From NCBI GenBank assembly GCA_016490735.1, contig JAEMWC010000256.1, positions 206,001 through 270,000 of the forward strand: DNA of 64,000 nucleotides, written 5' to 3'. A program made the position numbers and the translations under genes. Below are positions 8,940-19,560 of the stretch, piece by piece (positions within the stretch are counted from its first letter, which is position 1; each line of letters begins with the position of its first letter). The notes below the pieces were generated by a model, which was not told the origin of the DNA, searched no databases, and saw only the letters and a program-made list of their open reading frames with translations. This stretch comes from Pachyseris speciosa. Lineage: Eukaryota; Cnidaria; Anthozoa; Scleractinia; Pachyseridae.

Positions 8940-9856
8940 CAGATGAATTACATGCACCCATAAAACGAAATTTCACTCGGCGGCGTGTGATTGTAAATAA
9001 AATTGATGAAATATGGGCAAGTGATCTAGTTGAAATGCAACAGTTCAGTAAATGGAATAAAGGTTATCGATATCTTCTTATGGTTATTGATGTCTTCAGC
9101 AAATATGGTTGGATTGTCCCATTGAAGGATAAGAAAGGTGAATCTGTCACTGAAGCATTTAAATCAATATTCAAGGAAGGCAGAAAACCACAGTATTTAT
9201 GGGTTGATTAAGGTAAAGAGTTTTACAACAAACACTTGAAGGACTTGCTGGAGAAACATAGTGTACAGATGTACTCAACTGAGAATGAAGAGAAGTCATC
9301 AGTAGTTGAAAGATGGAATAGGACAATGAAGTCCAAAATGTGGAAGCAGTTCACTGTTCAAGGTAATACACAGTATTTAGACATGTTACCAAAATTAGTG
9401 AAACAGTATAATAATACCAAACATTCAAGCATAAAGATGACACCCGTTGAAGCATCTGATAAGAGGAATGAAGGAACTGTTTACTTTCATCTATATGGTG
9501 ATATGGAGCCATTAAAACAGAAACCAAAATTTAAAATAGGTGATAAGGTCCGAATATCTAAGTATAAACGGAATGTGTTTGACAAGGGTTACACGCCAAA
9601 TTGGACTGAAGAAGTGTTTACAGTTGATAAAATCCAATAGACTAATCCAATCACTTACAACCTAAAAGATCTCAACGATGAAGAAATACAAGGGAGTTTT
9701 TATGAAGCTGAATTATTAAAAGCCAGACAGGATGTTTTCCGTATCGATAAAGTCATTCGCAGAGACTATAAGAAAAAACAAGCTTTGGTGAAGTGGAAGG
9801 GTTATAGTGACGAATTTAACAGTTGGATACCATTTAGGGATTTAAAAGACACATGA
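8909..9856 (+). pseudogene. Polinton integrase (DDE, rve family) with C-terminal chromodomain, two stops
   Basis: One frame runs from at least 8909 to TGA at 9854-9856 with internal TAA at 9209-9211 and TAG at 9638-9640. A basic N-terminal segment (RNFTRRRV) precedes the core. The catalytic triad is visible: Asp in WASDLVEM (codon 9023-9025), Asp in YLWVD directly before the TAA, and Glu in SSVVERWNRTMK. YNNTKHSSIKMTPVEA is a typical rve C-terminal motif. The chromodomain at about 9737-9850 includes ALVKWKGYSDEFNSWIP. Role by family: joins element ends to host DNA giving a 6-bp duplication; the chromodomain may steer it to modified histones. The 5' end overlaps the PLA2 gene in another frame, so the true start is uncertain. 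Confidence 0.88.
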
Positions 9857-10018
9857 AATTGTTTTAAGAGAAAATTATCTAACGTATATATAACAGAAGA
9901 TACAGTTGTACATACTGTTATTTGCTATTATGTAGCCAAGAATATTATTATTCCTGACTATATTCAAACACAGGTCGAAAATGAATTAAAAAATAAATTA
10001 TTATAATATAATATACAA

Positions 10019-10856
10019 ATGCAAAAATATTCCTACAATAATAAAGAATTAGATGTATCAATAGATTGTTATCTTGATGATAAAATAATATATGGTTTAG
10101 AGGAAGAGACATAGCTAATATTCTTGACTATAAAAATCCACAAAGAGCAATCAGAAATCATGTTGTATCTGATGATAAAATCTTGATAGACCTCAAAATA
10201 ATCACAAATTCACGGGGACCAAAACGGTCCCTCGTGCTGAGGCCACTGATTCACGGGGGACCAAAACGGTCCTCGTGCTGAGGCTATTGAAAAAACTTTC
10301 AAATGTTTTTTTTATAAATGAATCTGGATTTTATTCACTAATATTATCTTCTAAAAAATAAGAAGCTGTAAAATTCAAACATTGGGTTACATCAAAACTA
10401 TTACCATCAATCAGAAAACAGGGATATTACAATCAGTTTAATGATAGAAGTAATAACATGCTGATGATTGAAAGTGAAAATGATCTACACTGCAAGATTG
10501 TATCATTCATCAGAAAAAAATATGAAGATGCTTTAATGATTGTCGGTCTTGGTGAAAATCAAATAAATTCCAACATGAGAATCAGAAGTTATAACAAAGG
10601 ATATATGGCTGGTCAGTGTGATTTGATGTTGTTGAATCCCACTAGAAAATACAATGCTCTTTGTCTTGAATTTAAAAGCCCTACTGGTGTGTATCAAGTA
10701 TCGGACAAACAAGTTAATATGAAGAAAATGTATGAGAAAAATAAGTGCAGATACATCATGAGCAGCTGTTTCGAAGATTTAATCCATGAAATAACTAAGC
10801 ACATGGAAGAGAGCCAATTATACTTATCAAGAAGGAAAGATTTAAAAGAAAATTAA
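10019..10856 (+). pseudogene. BRO-N domain fused to VRR-NUC-like nuclease, broken
   Basis: It starts at ATG 10019-10021. A BRO-N domain follows in pieces: RDIANILDYKNPQRAIRNHV (10102-10161), then INESGFYSLILSS, then VKFKHWVTSKLLPSIRKQG. In the same last frame (10458-10856) comes a VRR-NUC-like region: ESENDLHCKIVSFIRKKY, GQCDLMLLN with the metal-binding Asp, and LCLEFKSPTGVY with E-x-K. BRO-N proteins of large DNA viruses bind DNA, and VRR-NUC enzymes are structure-specific nucleases, so a replication or recombination role is likely. Damage: a frameshift near 10098, a 41-bp tandem duplication (10209-10290) that alone shifts the frame, and TAA at 10359-10361. The window 9857-10018 before it holds only AT-rich leader. 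Confidence 0.75.
10209..10290 (+). repeat. Two 41-bp tandem units, each with a hairpin, inside the BRO-N gene
   Basis: Units 10209-10249 and 10250-10290 differ at a few bases. Each includes an inverted repeat GGGACC-AAAAC-GGTCC. The duplication length (41, which is 2 modulo 3) accounts exactly for the change from frame 1 before to frame 0 after it. Confidence 0.85.
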
Positions 10857-10893
10857 ATTGACATAAAAATAAAATAAAAAATATAGATTATAT

Positions 10894-11091
10894 ATGGAGA
10901 ATCAAAATGTCAAGAGAGGTCGTGGAAGGCCCAGAGTATTAAGCGATGATGAAAGAAGAAAACGTAAGACTAAATGTATGCTCAATAAAGAATGGTATTG
11001 TGATATTTGTAAGACTGGACGAAACTACACACTTGCAGGAAAATGGTGCCACATCAAGTCAAAAAAGCATCAATTAAATCTAAGGGGTTAA
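10894..11091 (+). CDS. AT-hook plus zinc-finger small protein
   Basis: A 65-residue intact protein. The N-terminus has an AT-hook (KRGRGRPRVLSDDERR), which binds the minor groove of AT-rich DNA. Residues 35-58 form a putative zinc finger with spacing C-x2-C-x13-H-x5-H (CDIC ... HIKSKKH). It is likely a DNA-binding regulator or accessory replication factor of the element; this is inferred from the motifs. The leader ATAGATTATATATGG, with the ATG inside it, is shared with the polymerase gene start at 11197 and differs from the TCTAA box of the capsid genes. Confidence 0.7.
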   Translation: MENQNVKRGRGRPRVLSDDERRKRKTKCMLNKEWYCDICKTGRNYTLAGKWCHIKSKKHQLNLRG

Positions 11092-11175
11092 TTTTAAACT
11101 GTTCAAAGGAACCATTATTTGGTTCACTTGAATTAATGACACTTAAAACGCAGGCTGAAATTATAAAAAAAAAAA

Positions 11176-11199
11176 AACCTATAGATTATATATAGAATG
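11176..11199 (+). promoter_or_regulatory. Second leader type, ATAGATTATATAT, before polymerase (copy before zinc finger at about 10884)
   Basis: CTATAGATTATATATAGAATGG at about 11179-11200 closely matches ATATAGATTATATATGG at about 10881-10897. Both precede presumed early genes (zinc finger, DNA polymerase), whereas structural genes carry TCTAA-N11-ATG. A two-class promoter scheme is inferred. Confidence 0.45.
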
Positions 11200-14100
11200 G
11201 AAAATTTTATCTCACTCAATAGTATGAATAAAAAGAGTCTTGAAAAACTAAGCAAAACCGAATTAATCAATTTAATAATAATAATAATAATTTATTACTT
11301 ATTCGGCGCAAATATCTATGTGAATATATTTGAAGAAGCAACAGAAGAAACCAAAGATTGTTGTTGTGGATGATTACAAACCAACCCCTCCTCCAAGAAT
11401 GAAAAAAATCAAGAAAACAACTGTAAGACCAACTGTGAAACAATTGGTTGATTATTTTGAGAGGAAAAGATTACCACCCCCACCTTCTGAATGGTTGGAA
11501 GAAATAGAACAAATGAAAAAGAGACCAGTTCCCGCCCCAAGAGCTAAAAAGCCAGTTCCTGAACCAAGGACTAAGATTATACAAACTGAAAAAGCTCTAA
11601 AGGGCTTCACTGAGTCTTTTGAAATTGATATAAAAAATGACAAAGACCCGCTAGAGCAACTACTAAACACAAGAATGGCAATCGAAACACACATTAAAAA
11701 CTTGTTAAATGAAATGAAAGGACTGAAATTTGTTGAAACGCTGAAGGTAACATTCACAAAAACATCAGATGGACAAATAGAGTACAAAACAGCATATTTC
11801 AACAGCACAGCTCAAACACTTGTGAATAATCTGGAAGTCACTGAATCACTGCAATTGTCAAAACAGCAAATCTTAAATAAGATAGCTCAATGGATATCTG
11901 AAGGTTCAGGTTGGACTGTTGATTCAGTTGATAGTCATTATATCAATGTTGTCAAATATCAACCAATGAGAGGTTCTTCATACATAAAACTGCCAGCAGA
12001 ATTACGAAATAAAAAAGGTTTAATTAACTTGAAAAATGAGGATAATGAATGCTTCCGATGGTGCCACATCAGACACCTGAATCCACAAGACAAAGATCCA
12101 CAGAGGATTAAAAAAGTTGACAAACAATACATTGAAAAATTGGATTACACTGGTATTGAATTTCCAGTAACTAACAAACAGTACAACAAAATAGAAAAAC
12201 AAAATGAGATCAACATCAATGTATTCGGTTATGAGGAGAAACAACCTTATCCAATATATGTATCAAAAGAGAAATATGCAGACTGCTTGAATCTGCTTCT
12301 AATAACTGAAAATGAAAACAAGCATTATGTGCTAATCAAAGATTTCAATAAGTTTATGTACAATCAAACAAAGCACAAAGAAAGAAAACACTTTTGTATG
12401 CACTGTCTTCAATGCTTCAGCTCTGAAAGGGTTCTGAATGATCACAAGGACAACTGCATGCAAGTAAATGGCACACAGGCAATAAAAATGCCAAACAAAG
12501 ATAACAACATACTGAAATTCAACAACTTTCATAAACAACAGCAGGTACCATTTGTGATATATGCAGACTTTGAGGCTATAACTGAAAAGATATCTGGTTG
12601 TCAACCCAACAATGATAAATCATACACTGAAGCCTATCAGAAGCATACTGACTGTGGATATGGTTACAAAGTTGTTTGTTGCTATGACGATAAAAATAGC
12701 AAACCTGTAACAGTTTATAGAGGTGAAAATGCAGTGTACAAATTCATGGAGGCTATGCTGGAAGAAGTTAAATATTGCAAGAAGGTTATGAAAAAGGAAT
12801 TCAACAAACCACTCAGAATGACAAAGGATGATGAAGAGGAATTCCAAAAAGCCATAGAATGCCACATTTGCAATAAACAATACACTGATAAAGACATTCG
12901 AGTTCGAGATCATTGCCATATCACTGGTAAATACAGAGGCTCTGCCCATCAAGAATGTAATCTAAAGCTCAGAGTGAATGCAGAAGAAATAAAAATACCT
13001 GTTATATTCCATAATTTGAGAGGTTATGATAGTCATTTCATAATGCAAGAGATTGGAGCCATTGTTAAGAAACACACTTACACAAATAAGGAAGGTGAAA
13101 AGTGTCAAATGGCAATCAATGCTATACCTAACAACATGGAGAAGTATATGGCTTTCATGCTTGGTAATCACCTAACATTTATTGATAGTTTCCAATTCAT
13201 GAGCTCTAGTTTGGAAAAACTGGTCAGTAATCTACCAAAAGAGTCATTAAAATACACCTCCCAAGAATTCAAAGGTAAAAAGCTTGAGTTGATGGCACAA
13301 AAAGGAGTTTATCCATATGACTACATGGACAGTTTCGGTAAATTCAATGAAAAACTACCAACAAAGAAAAATTTTATAGCATATTAAGTGATGAACACAT
13401 CAGTGATGAAGACTATACACATGCCCAGAATGTGTGGAATACATTCTCTCTCAAAAATATGGGCGAGTATCATGATCTATATCTGAAATCTGACATCCTC
13501 CTACTGGCTGATGTATTTGAAAACTTCAGGAAAACATGTCTTGAATACTACAAACTGGACCCGTGTCACTATTTCACATCTCCAGGTTTATCTTGGATGC
13601 CATGCTTAAAATGACTAACATAAAATTAGAATTGATGACAGACATTGATATGTTTCAATTCATTGAAAAGGGCCTGCGTGGTGGTATCAGTTATATAGCC
13701 AACAGATACGGAAAAGCAAACAATAAATACATGAAAGATTACAATGAGAAGGCGCCCTCGAAGTACGTCATGTATCTCGATGCTAATAATTTGTATGGTT
13801 GGGCTATGAGTCAATATTTACCAACAGGCGGATTCAGATGGTTGACAGAAAAGCGGATCAATAATTTAGACCTGGCTGTCTATAAAGAAGATAGTGCAAA
13901 GGGTTTGATTCTTGAAGTTGATTTAGAATACCCCCAAGAGTTACATGATCTTCACAATGACTATCCACTGGGACCGGAAAAGGTCAAAGTAGCTGGGGAC
14001 ATGCTATCAGATTATTGTAAGAAAATAACTAGCAAATTCAATATATCAACTGGTTTGGTATATAAACTAATACCAACATTAAGCAACAAAGAAAAATACG

Positions 14101-15032
14101 TGCTCCATTATAGGAACCTCCAATTATACACTGATCTCGGTTTGAAAATAACTAAAGTCCATCGAGTTCTAGAGTTCAATCAGTCCCCTTGGCTCAGACA
14201 GTACATCGACTTCAACACTCAGAAAAGAACTGATGCTAAAAATGCCTTTGAGAAAGACTTTTTCAAGCTGATGAATAACAGTGTATTTGGAAAAACGATG
14301 GAAAACCTCAGAAAGCGAGTAGACGTCAGATTAGTCACCGATGAAAAGAAACTATTAAAAATGGCTGCCAAACCGACATATGTTAGCAGTAAAATCTTCA
14401 ATGAAAATTTGGTAGCTGTTCATAAGATAAAAGAAACACTTACTTTAAACCGGCCAGCATATGTAGGAATGTGTATCCTTGATCTAAGCAAGACACTGAT
14501 GTACGATTTCCATTACAACTACATTAAAGAGAAGTATGGAAACAAGGCGAAGCTGCTCTTCACAGACACAGATTCATTGACCTATGAAATTGAAACCCAA
14601 GACGTCTATAGAAATTTCTGGAACGATAAAGATAAATTCGATAACAGCGACTACCCTGAAAGCTCACCGTATTTTAATAAGTCAAATAAAAAAGTAATTG
14701 GTAAATTCAAAGATGAGGCTGCAGGAGTTCCAATTTGTGAATTCATCGGTCTACGATCGAAAATGTATAGCTACATGAAAGACAACCGAAAAGGAGGTAA
14801 GACTGCTAAAGGAATTAGGAAGAATATTATTAAAAATAACATCAAACATGAAAATTATAAAGAGACACTATTTGATAAACAGTTGCATCATAGAATGAAA
14901 ACAACCAGAAGCCAAAACCATCAACTAGGAAGTTATGAGATAAATAAAGTATCACTCAGCTGCTTTGACGACAAGCGGTATATTCATGATAATGGCGTGA
15001 CAAGCTATGCGTACGGACACTGTAAAATCTAG
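11197..15032 (+). pseudogene. Protein-primed family B DNA polymerase (DNA_pol_B_2), three frameshifts
   Basis: The best ATG is 11197. That frame passes an expanded ATA run (11269-11292) and shifts near 11330 into the main frame, which continues to about 13373, then a second frame to about 13597 and a third to the TAG at 15030-15032. The product is about 1,270 residues. A Pro/Lys-rich N-terminal region precedes ExoI VIYADFEAIT (about 12560) and ExoII-like FHNLRGYDSHF (about 13010). An endonuclease-VII-like zinc cluster lies between them (CHIC ... VRDHCHITGKYRG, about 12860-12950). The palm motifs are A YLDANNLYGWAMS (about 13770), B KLMNNSVFGKTMEN (about 14265) and C LLFTDTDSLTYE (about 14550). 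Family role: replicates the linear element using a terminal protein primer. All catalytic motifs remain; only the frame is broken. Confidence 0.9.
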
Positions 15033-15353
15033 CTGTTGACGTCACGCCATAGCTGTGGTGTTTTTATCGCCTCAAACCCACTGATTTTCCTAGTTCAGGA
15101 TAGTATTGTGAGTTTTGTTGTATATTTAATTTAAATCACTGCCCTCTTTCTGACCCTTTACCCGAAGAATTAGCATATGAGACAGGAACATTTGTTGGGG
15201 GGTTTCCCTTTCGAATGAGTCACCAAACTACGTCAGATTTTTCGCTTTTTACACATGCGTATTATTTTTTATCTTTGTAAATTTTATTTATGTACCACAA
15301 GCATAAAAATGAAAATACAAACGCAAATATAAGGGTTGTTTTACACAGATAAA

Positions 15354-15466
15354 GGGTGGCTTGTATACAAAGTATCTAACGACTGGAAAAAGCGGGGGCC
15401 TTTCGTTAGCGAAATGTATACAAGCCACCCCGTGGAATAACGAAAAACCCCCGCCGTTATTCCATG
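15354..15466. repeat. Two adjacent hairpins right of the polymerase gene
   Basis: A perfect 15-base inverted repeat GGGTGGCTTGTATAC (15354-15368 and 15416-15430) encloses 47 bases. It is followed at once by a second inverted repeat TGGAATAACG (15433-15442 and 15455-15464). GC-rich hairpins next to the polymerase suggest the terminal region of the element, but no partner terminal repeat is in the window to prove it. The stretch 15033-15353 shows no gene. Confidence 0.7.
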
Positions 15467-15697
15467 GGTTAAAAACACAAAAAATCACCCTGAGATGGTG
15501 TCGGGTTGATGGGTAGAGCTATAGTTAAGCTTAGGCTTGTCAGAAGTGCCGGTTCAACCTCAAGCCGGAGGGTGAAAAAAACAAATAAACAAATACTTGG
15601 CCTCAAGAGGGTCTGATAGGGCCAGAGCGGAGTGGTGGTGGGAACAAAACAGATAGTGCTCTGGTGGTGTGGTGGTGGGAATTCAAAAAACAAAAAA

Positions 15698-15757
15698 AAC
15701 CTCTCATGAGGGACGGGTGGTGATTCAAATTCCAAATTAAGTCCCTCATGAGAGGTT
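15698..15757. repeat. Inverted repeat, 17-base arms
   Basis: AACCTCTCATGAGGGAC at 15698-15714 pairs perfectly with 15741-15757, and each arm contains its own CTCATGAG palindrome. Upstream (15610-15690) are GGTGGTGG-rich repeats. Confidence 0.8.
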
Positions 15758-15822
15758 CTGGTGGCCACCAGTTTTGCTATTTTTTTCTGCATCTTTAATT
15801 GCTTCAACAAATTCAAAGGTAA

Positions 15823-15869
15823 TTTTTCCGAGAATGTCACGCTTGGTGATTTTTCCGAGAAAGTCACGC
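15823..15869 (+). repeat. Direct repeat of a 20-base unit
   Basis: TTTTTCCGAGAATGTCACGC at 15823-15842 recurs with one change at 15850-15869. The following stretch 15870-17640 contains no gene that I can support. Confidence 0.7.
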
Positions 15870-16149
15870 ATTTTTAATAAACTATAGTTTTTCCAAAATC
15901 CGAGATCATTTTGCTAAAACACCCCCCTAAATTAATTTTTGCGCTGAAACCCCCAAACACTATACTACTCACGTGCGCGCGTGAAGTTGCAAGGAGACGC
16001 GACGCGAGGGGAGCGCCAAAAATTAGAGACTGCAGACAAAGGGAGTTTGACCTTTCACGGCCGAGTGATTCAGAAGTGTAAATCTCATATCAACAGCAAG
16101 AATGATGCCTGTTGTCACGTATCGGAAAACGTCGATTCACCTTGTGTCT

Positions 16150-16460
16150 TTGAAGTCTGAACAACTAATATGTTAAGAGAAGTGTCTATACGAATGTTTG
16201 CAAGTTCAACAGCGAGAACAAAGCTTTTAAACATGACCAAAATTTAACTCCAGATGGACTGCCGTGTTCCCCGTATCCGCTCCATTGAGATGTACATTTT
16301 GTTAAATAACTCAAGTACGGGATATCACACACCCTGAGACTTTGACAGGTAGTTTATTTACTATTTTCCCACAATATCTCAATTTCTGGACTTTAATTTT
16401 TGAATGATAAGCGATTAGTTTTTACAAATGTACTAGCGTCACTTGAAACTGTCCAGAAAC
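16150..16460 (+). repeat. Dispersed repeat, diverged copy at 27365-27720
   Basis: Shared order of blocks: TAAGAGAAG-GTCTA, then CAGA/GAGA-ACAAAGC, then AATAACTCAAG-AC-GGATATC-CAC, then CCTGAGACTTT-ACA, then TTTATCTATTGAATG-like AT-rich sequence. The second copy is inside the large inverted-repeat element at 26-30 kb, so this is probably a relic of the same family. Confidence 0.5.
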
Positions 16461-16691
16461 GTTCCTTTCTTGTGTTTCAAATGACCCTGGATTGACGTAT
16501 TTGTAAACAGTTTCACTCTGCTAATTAATTTTCTACTCACATTTCACCGAGACTCCATTAACGTTTATGCGAAAAAATCCTACATCGTTCGATAAGTGTT
16601 TCCTTTCTCAAAAAATTATCCATCGAAGCGAAAACAAGTGTGCTTAGTTTTTTTTTGGAATCAATACACTATTTTTATCACCTTGCGTAAC

Positions 16692-16763
16692 GATAAACCT
16701 CTGTGGCCTAAAGGTCATTGTTCCTGCCTGTGACACAGTTAACCCGGGTTCGATGTCTCTTAG
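16692..16763 (+). repeat. tRNA-like (SINE-type) sequence
   Basis: An A-box-like TGGCCTAAAGGTCA is followed 36 bases later by a B-box-like GGGTTCGATGTC. Stems do not pair fully, so it is a tRNA-derived relic rather than a tRNA gene. Confidence 0.35.
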
Positions 16764-17563
16764 TGGTATATATCATGGGCTTTATTTTTTCTGTTTCTCT
16801 TTTTCTTGTTCTTTTAGAAATATTTTTACAAGTGTTATAATTATTGTTCTCAATGGTTGAGCTGTATTTTAGAGGAATATATGTTGATAGGGGTCTAAAG
16901 AAATAGACTCCAACACAAGCTAAACACAATGCGTCCGATGTAAGAAAGACAGACTTCCCTCTATTCTTTTGTTTAGCGCTAAGTTAGGGATACAATACTT
17001 TTTTTGCAAGCCCGAGTTTACGCTAATTGTAGCCTCTTGTTCACTTTACTGAGGCATCCTGCAGCTCACCAAGAAAGTTCACTTAACAATTCACCGGCAT
17101 TAATGAGAGGAACGAGTAGCTCAAACTTGGTGGAAGAAGTTCTTTCTTTGGACAAACCATTTGCTATTTTTGTAGATGCGTGTTTTTACTAAGTGGTAGA
17201 AAGCTCAACAGCACAGGTAACTTAAATAAATTGAAGCTTAGCATTTGGTTTAGTCGTTGTTACTTTTGTTCAGGAAGGAAACTTGTATTTTTGTCTTGAC
17301 TAGATATAAATAACAATCTACGCGTTTTGGACACAAAGAAGTAGCTAGTCAAATTGTTTGTTTGTTGTTTGTTTGCAAGCGAACAAACGGTTTTTCCTCC
17401 GCTTGGCTGACCATACATGTTTTTCGACGTCTGTGTTTCTATAGTGTTAAGAACTGAAATAAAAAAAAAAAAACGTTTGCCCTTATGTCATTTACACGTA
17501 ATCGCAATGAGTCCTGTTTAAGTATCATTTATGTTTTGCGCGATGAGGGCAATTTCAGCAAAT

Positions 17564-17603
<40 letters not shown>

Positions 17604-17649
17604 GCCCCATGCGATTAGCTATCCAAACTATCAGGATTGTCTTCCGGCG

Positions 17650-18005
17650 ATCTTTAAAAGCGGGAACGGGGAATGTGAGAATGGAGAACGGGGAACGGGG
17701 AACGGGGAACGGGGAATCTTTAAAATGGCGAATATTTAAAAGCGGGAATCTTTAAAATGGGGAATCTTTAAAACGGGGAATCATTAAAAGCGGGAATCTT
17801 TAAAACGGGGAATCTTTAAAAGCGGGAATCTTTAAAGCGGGGAATTTTTAAAAGCGGGAATCTTTAAAACGGGGAATCTTTAACAGCAGGAATCTTTAAC
17901 AGCGGGAATCTTTAAAAGCGGGAATCTTTAAAATGGGGAATCTTTAAAAGCGCGAATCTTTAAAACGGGGAATCTTTAAAAGCAGGAATCTTTCAAACGG
18001 GGAAT
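17650..18005 (+). repeat. Tandem array of GGGAATCTTTAAAA(G)C units, with inverted partner at 18800-18870
   Basis: About twenty 15- to 16-base units such as GGGGAATCTTTAAAACG. The right edge (18000-18052, AATCAGTTGATG ... GGGATGGAAGTTCAAAC) is repeated in inverse at 18772-18818, followed by inverse array units to 18870. The whole 17650-18870 block therefore has long inverted ends with tandem subterminal units, like a foldback element. Confidence 0.75.
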
Positions 18006-18403
18006 CAGTTGATGTAAGTCAGGGATGGAAGTTCAAACAAGTTTGCTCGCCATGTCACACTAGTATTTCTTCCTTTTGTATTATTGTATTTATCCATATC
18101 CGTTCGTTATTTTCTCACCTTTTTGTGTATATATATTTTTACCTCCGCTTTTTACACCTCACTTTTTAAAGATTGCAGACTGGCAATCGAAAGCTCAGTG
18201 TTTTTTAAAAATTTTAACCAGAGAACGTCTTTTTGACTTTTCAATTATGCCCCCTGGTTACTCATCGATCTTTAAACACTTTGACAATGTTATGATGCAA
18301 TTCATCATCATCAATTAAAAATTATAAATTAAAATCTTCATTTGCTACAGAAAGTTGAATCAAATTCAAAATACGACCTGACAAGTAAAATGTTTATGTT
18401 TAG

Positions 18404-18462
18404 GTCCGTGCCTCGGCCTAAAAGCGTCGAAGACTTTGGCCAGGCGAGAAACTTAACGGAAG
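18404..18462 (+). other. Possible small plus-strand exon
   Basis: TTTATGTTTAG precedes it and GTACGT follows. The frame reads SVPRPKSVEDFGQARNLTE. No match to a named family; it lies inside the inverted-repeat block, so it may be chance. Confidence 0.2.
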
Positions 18463-18898
18463 GTACGTCGCGATGTCTAATGAACAGTTTCCGAGGAGTT
18501 TTTTGTTGCTGGCGAAACTTTTGTTAAAACAAGAAGTTTAGTAAATGTTTTTTTCGAAAGAAACTGGATTGTCAGAACTGTTATCGTATGTCTTTACCTG
18601 GAAAAATCTTCAACAACCACTTTAACTTATGTTTCGATTAGAGCCTTTGGAATCAGCGTTTCAAACAATTTGTTGAAAGGCATCTCCGCTTAATTCGGAA
18701 ACATGAATATTTCTCTCTTTCAGTTCCATGCGCAGCACTCCAAGAAAAGTGAAGTCGGAAATAGCGAGCAAACTCGTTTGACCTTCCATCCCTGACTTCC
18801 ATCAACTGATTCCCCCTTGAAAGATTCCCCGTTTTAAAGATTCCCGCTTTTAAAGATTCCCCGTTTTATACGTGATATAGGAATTGCTGTCGCCCAAG

Positions 18899-19239
18899 AC
18901 CGCGTTTTTACAAGCTGTTTAGTGAGCTTCAACAGGCGTTCATTGATAGTTCGGGCAGCGAAACCTCCGAAGGAAATTCATGTACTCGTCTTAAAACGCT
19001 AGAGAAATCAGAGAAAGAAAAGAATCACGTTTCACAGCAGCACCAGCGATCGCCGACAGGAATCACTCCTACGCCTAAGCGTCAAAAGGCAGGCAATAAT
19101 AATACGACTGCTGAAAACAAAGAGCATTCCCTGCAAGGACTTGAGCGAAGGTCTTCGTCCAAAAACCTACTCTTTGGCAACAAACCTGATGACAAGTATT
19201 CGGCCATCAATTGCAATGGTCAAATAAGCAGTGGAGGAT
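18899..19239 (+). other. Possible plus-strand coding exon of an unknown host protein
   Basis: A frame open from 18876 to 19340 without ATG codes for a hydrophilic, Ser/Gln/Lys-rich segment (FYKLFSELQQAFIDSSGSE; QQHQRSPTGITPTPKRQ), and a good donor GTGAGT starts at 19240. Composition is like a disordered region of a nuclear protein. An acceptor CCCAAG at 18893-18898 is weak. It could also be a fragment of the RecQ-like sequence family seen just downstream. Confidence 0.3.
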
Positions 19240-19560
19240 GTGAGTTTGATTGTTACGAAGGGAGTTATTTCTCAATAGACGTTGCGAAATTTACCGTAGC
19301 CGTGAAAATTAATATCTTCGCTTCTGTTAATCGGATCTAAATAATTTTCCTGTCTATAGAAAGCTTAAAACATCTAGTTCTCATATTTCCAATTGATTTT
19401 TAGATTCGCCTTCAAACAAAAGAGAGCTTTCCCTTCGTGCCACTACTAAACATTTTAGCCACAGCGGGTCGTTAAAATGCATCATCCGCACACCTGTACA
19501 CTATTAATAAATTTAAAAAAAAAGCTTTATTCCAGCTGAGCTTGTTGCTTTCGAATCAGC

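Larger units (their letters stand above)
1..15470. mobile_element. Polinton/Maverick (adintovirus-like) element, left end outside window, decayed
   Basis: The gene set is diagnostic of Polintons/adintoviruses: protein-primed DNA polymerase B, retroviral-type integrase with chromodomain, packaging ATPase, capsid proteins and an adenain-like protease, plus a parvovirus-like PLA2 domain known from adintoviruses. Fibre, a 29-residue ORF and the ATPase lie on the minus strand and everything else on the plus strand, the two groups diverging at about 3.4 kb. The left terminal repeat is not in the window, since the fibre frame runs off base 1. The right end is not defined either. It must lie after the polymerase stop at 15032, and the hairpin-rich stretch at 15354-15466 is my guess. 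About 19 frameshifts and 4 internal stops show decay, with no large deletion or nested insertion. Confidence 0.9.

Noticed and set aside
10209..10290. CRISPR-like repeat pair
   Set aside because: Only two adjacent units without spacers, inside a eukaryotic viral-type gene.
11452..11808. Minus-strand ORFs opposite the polymerase
   Set aside because: Shadow frames of the plus-strand polymerase; compositions are the reverse of its Lys/Glu-rich coding.
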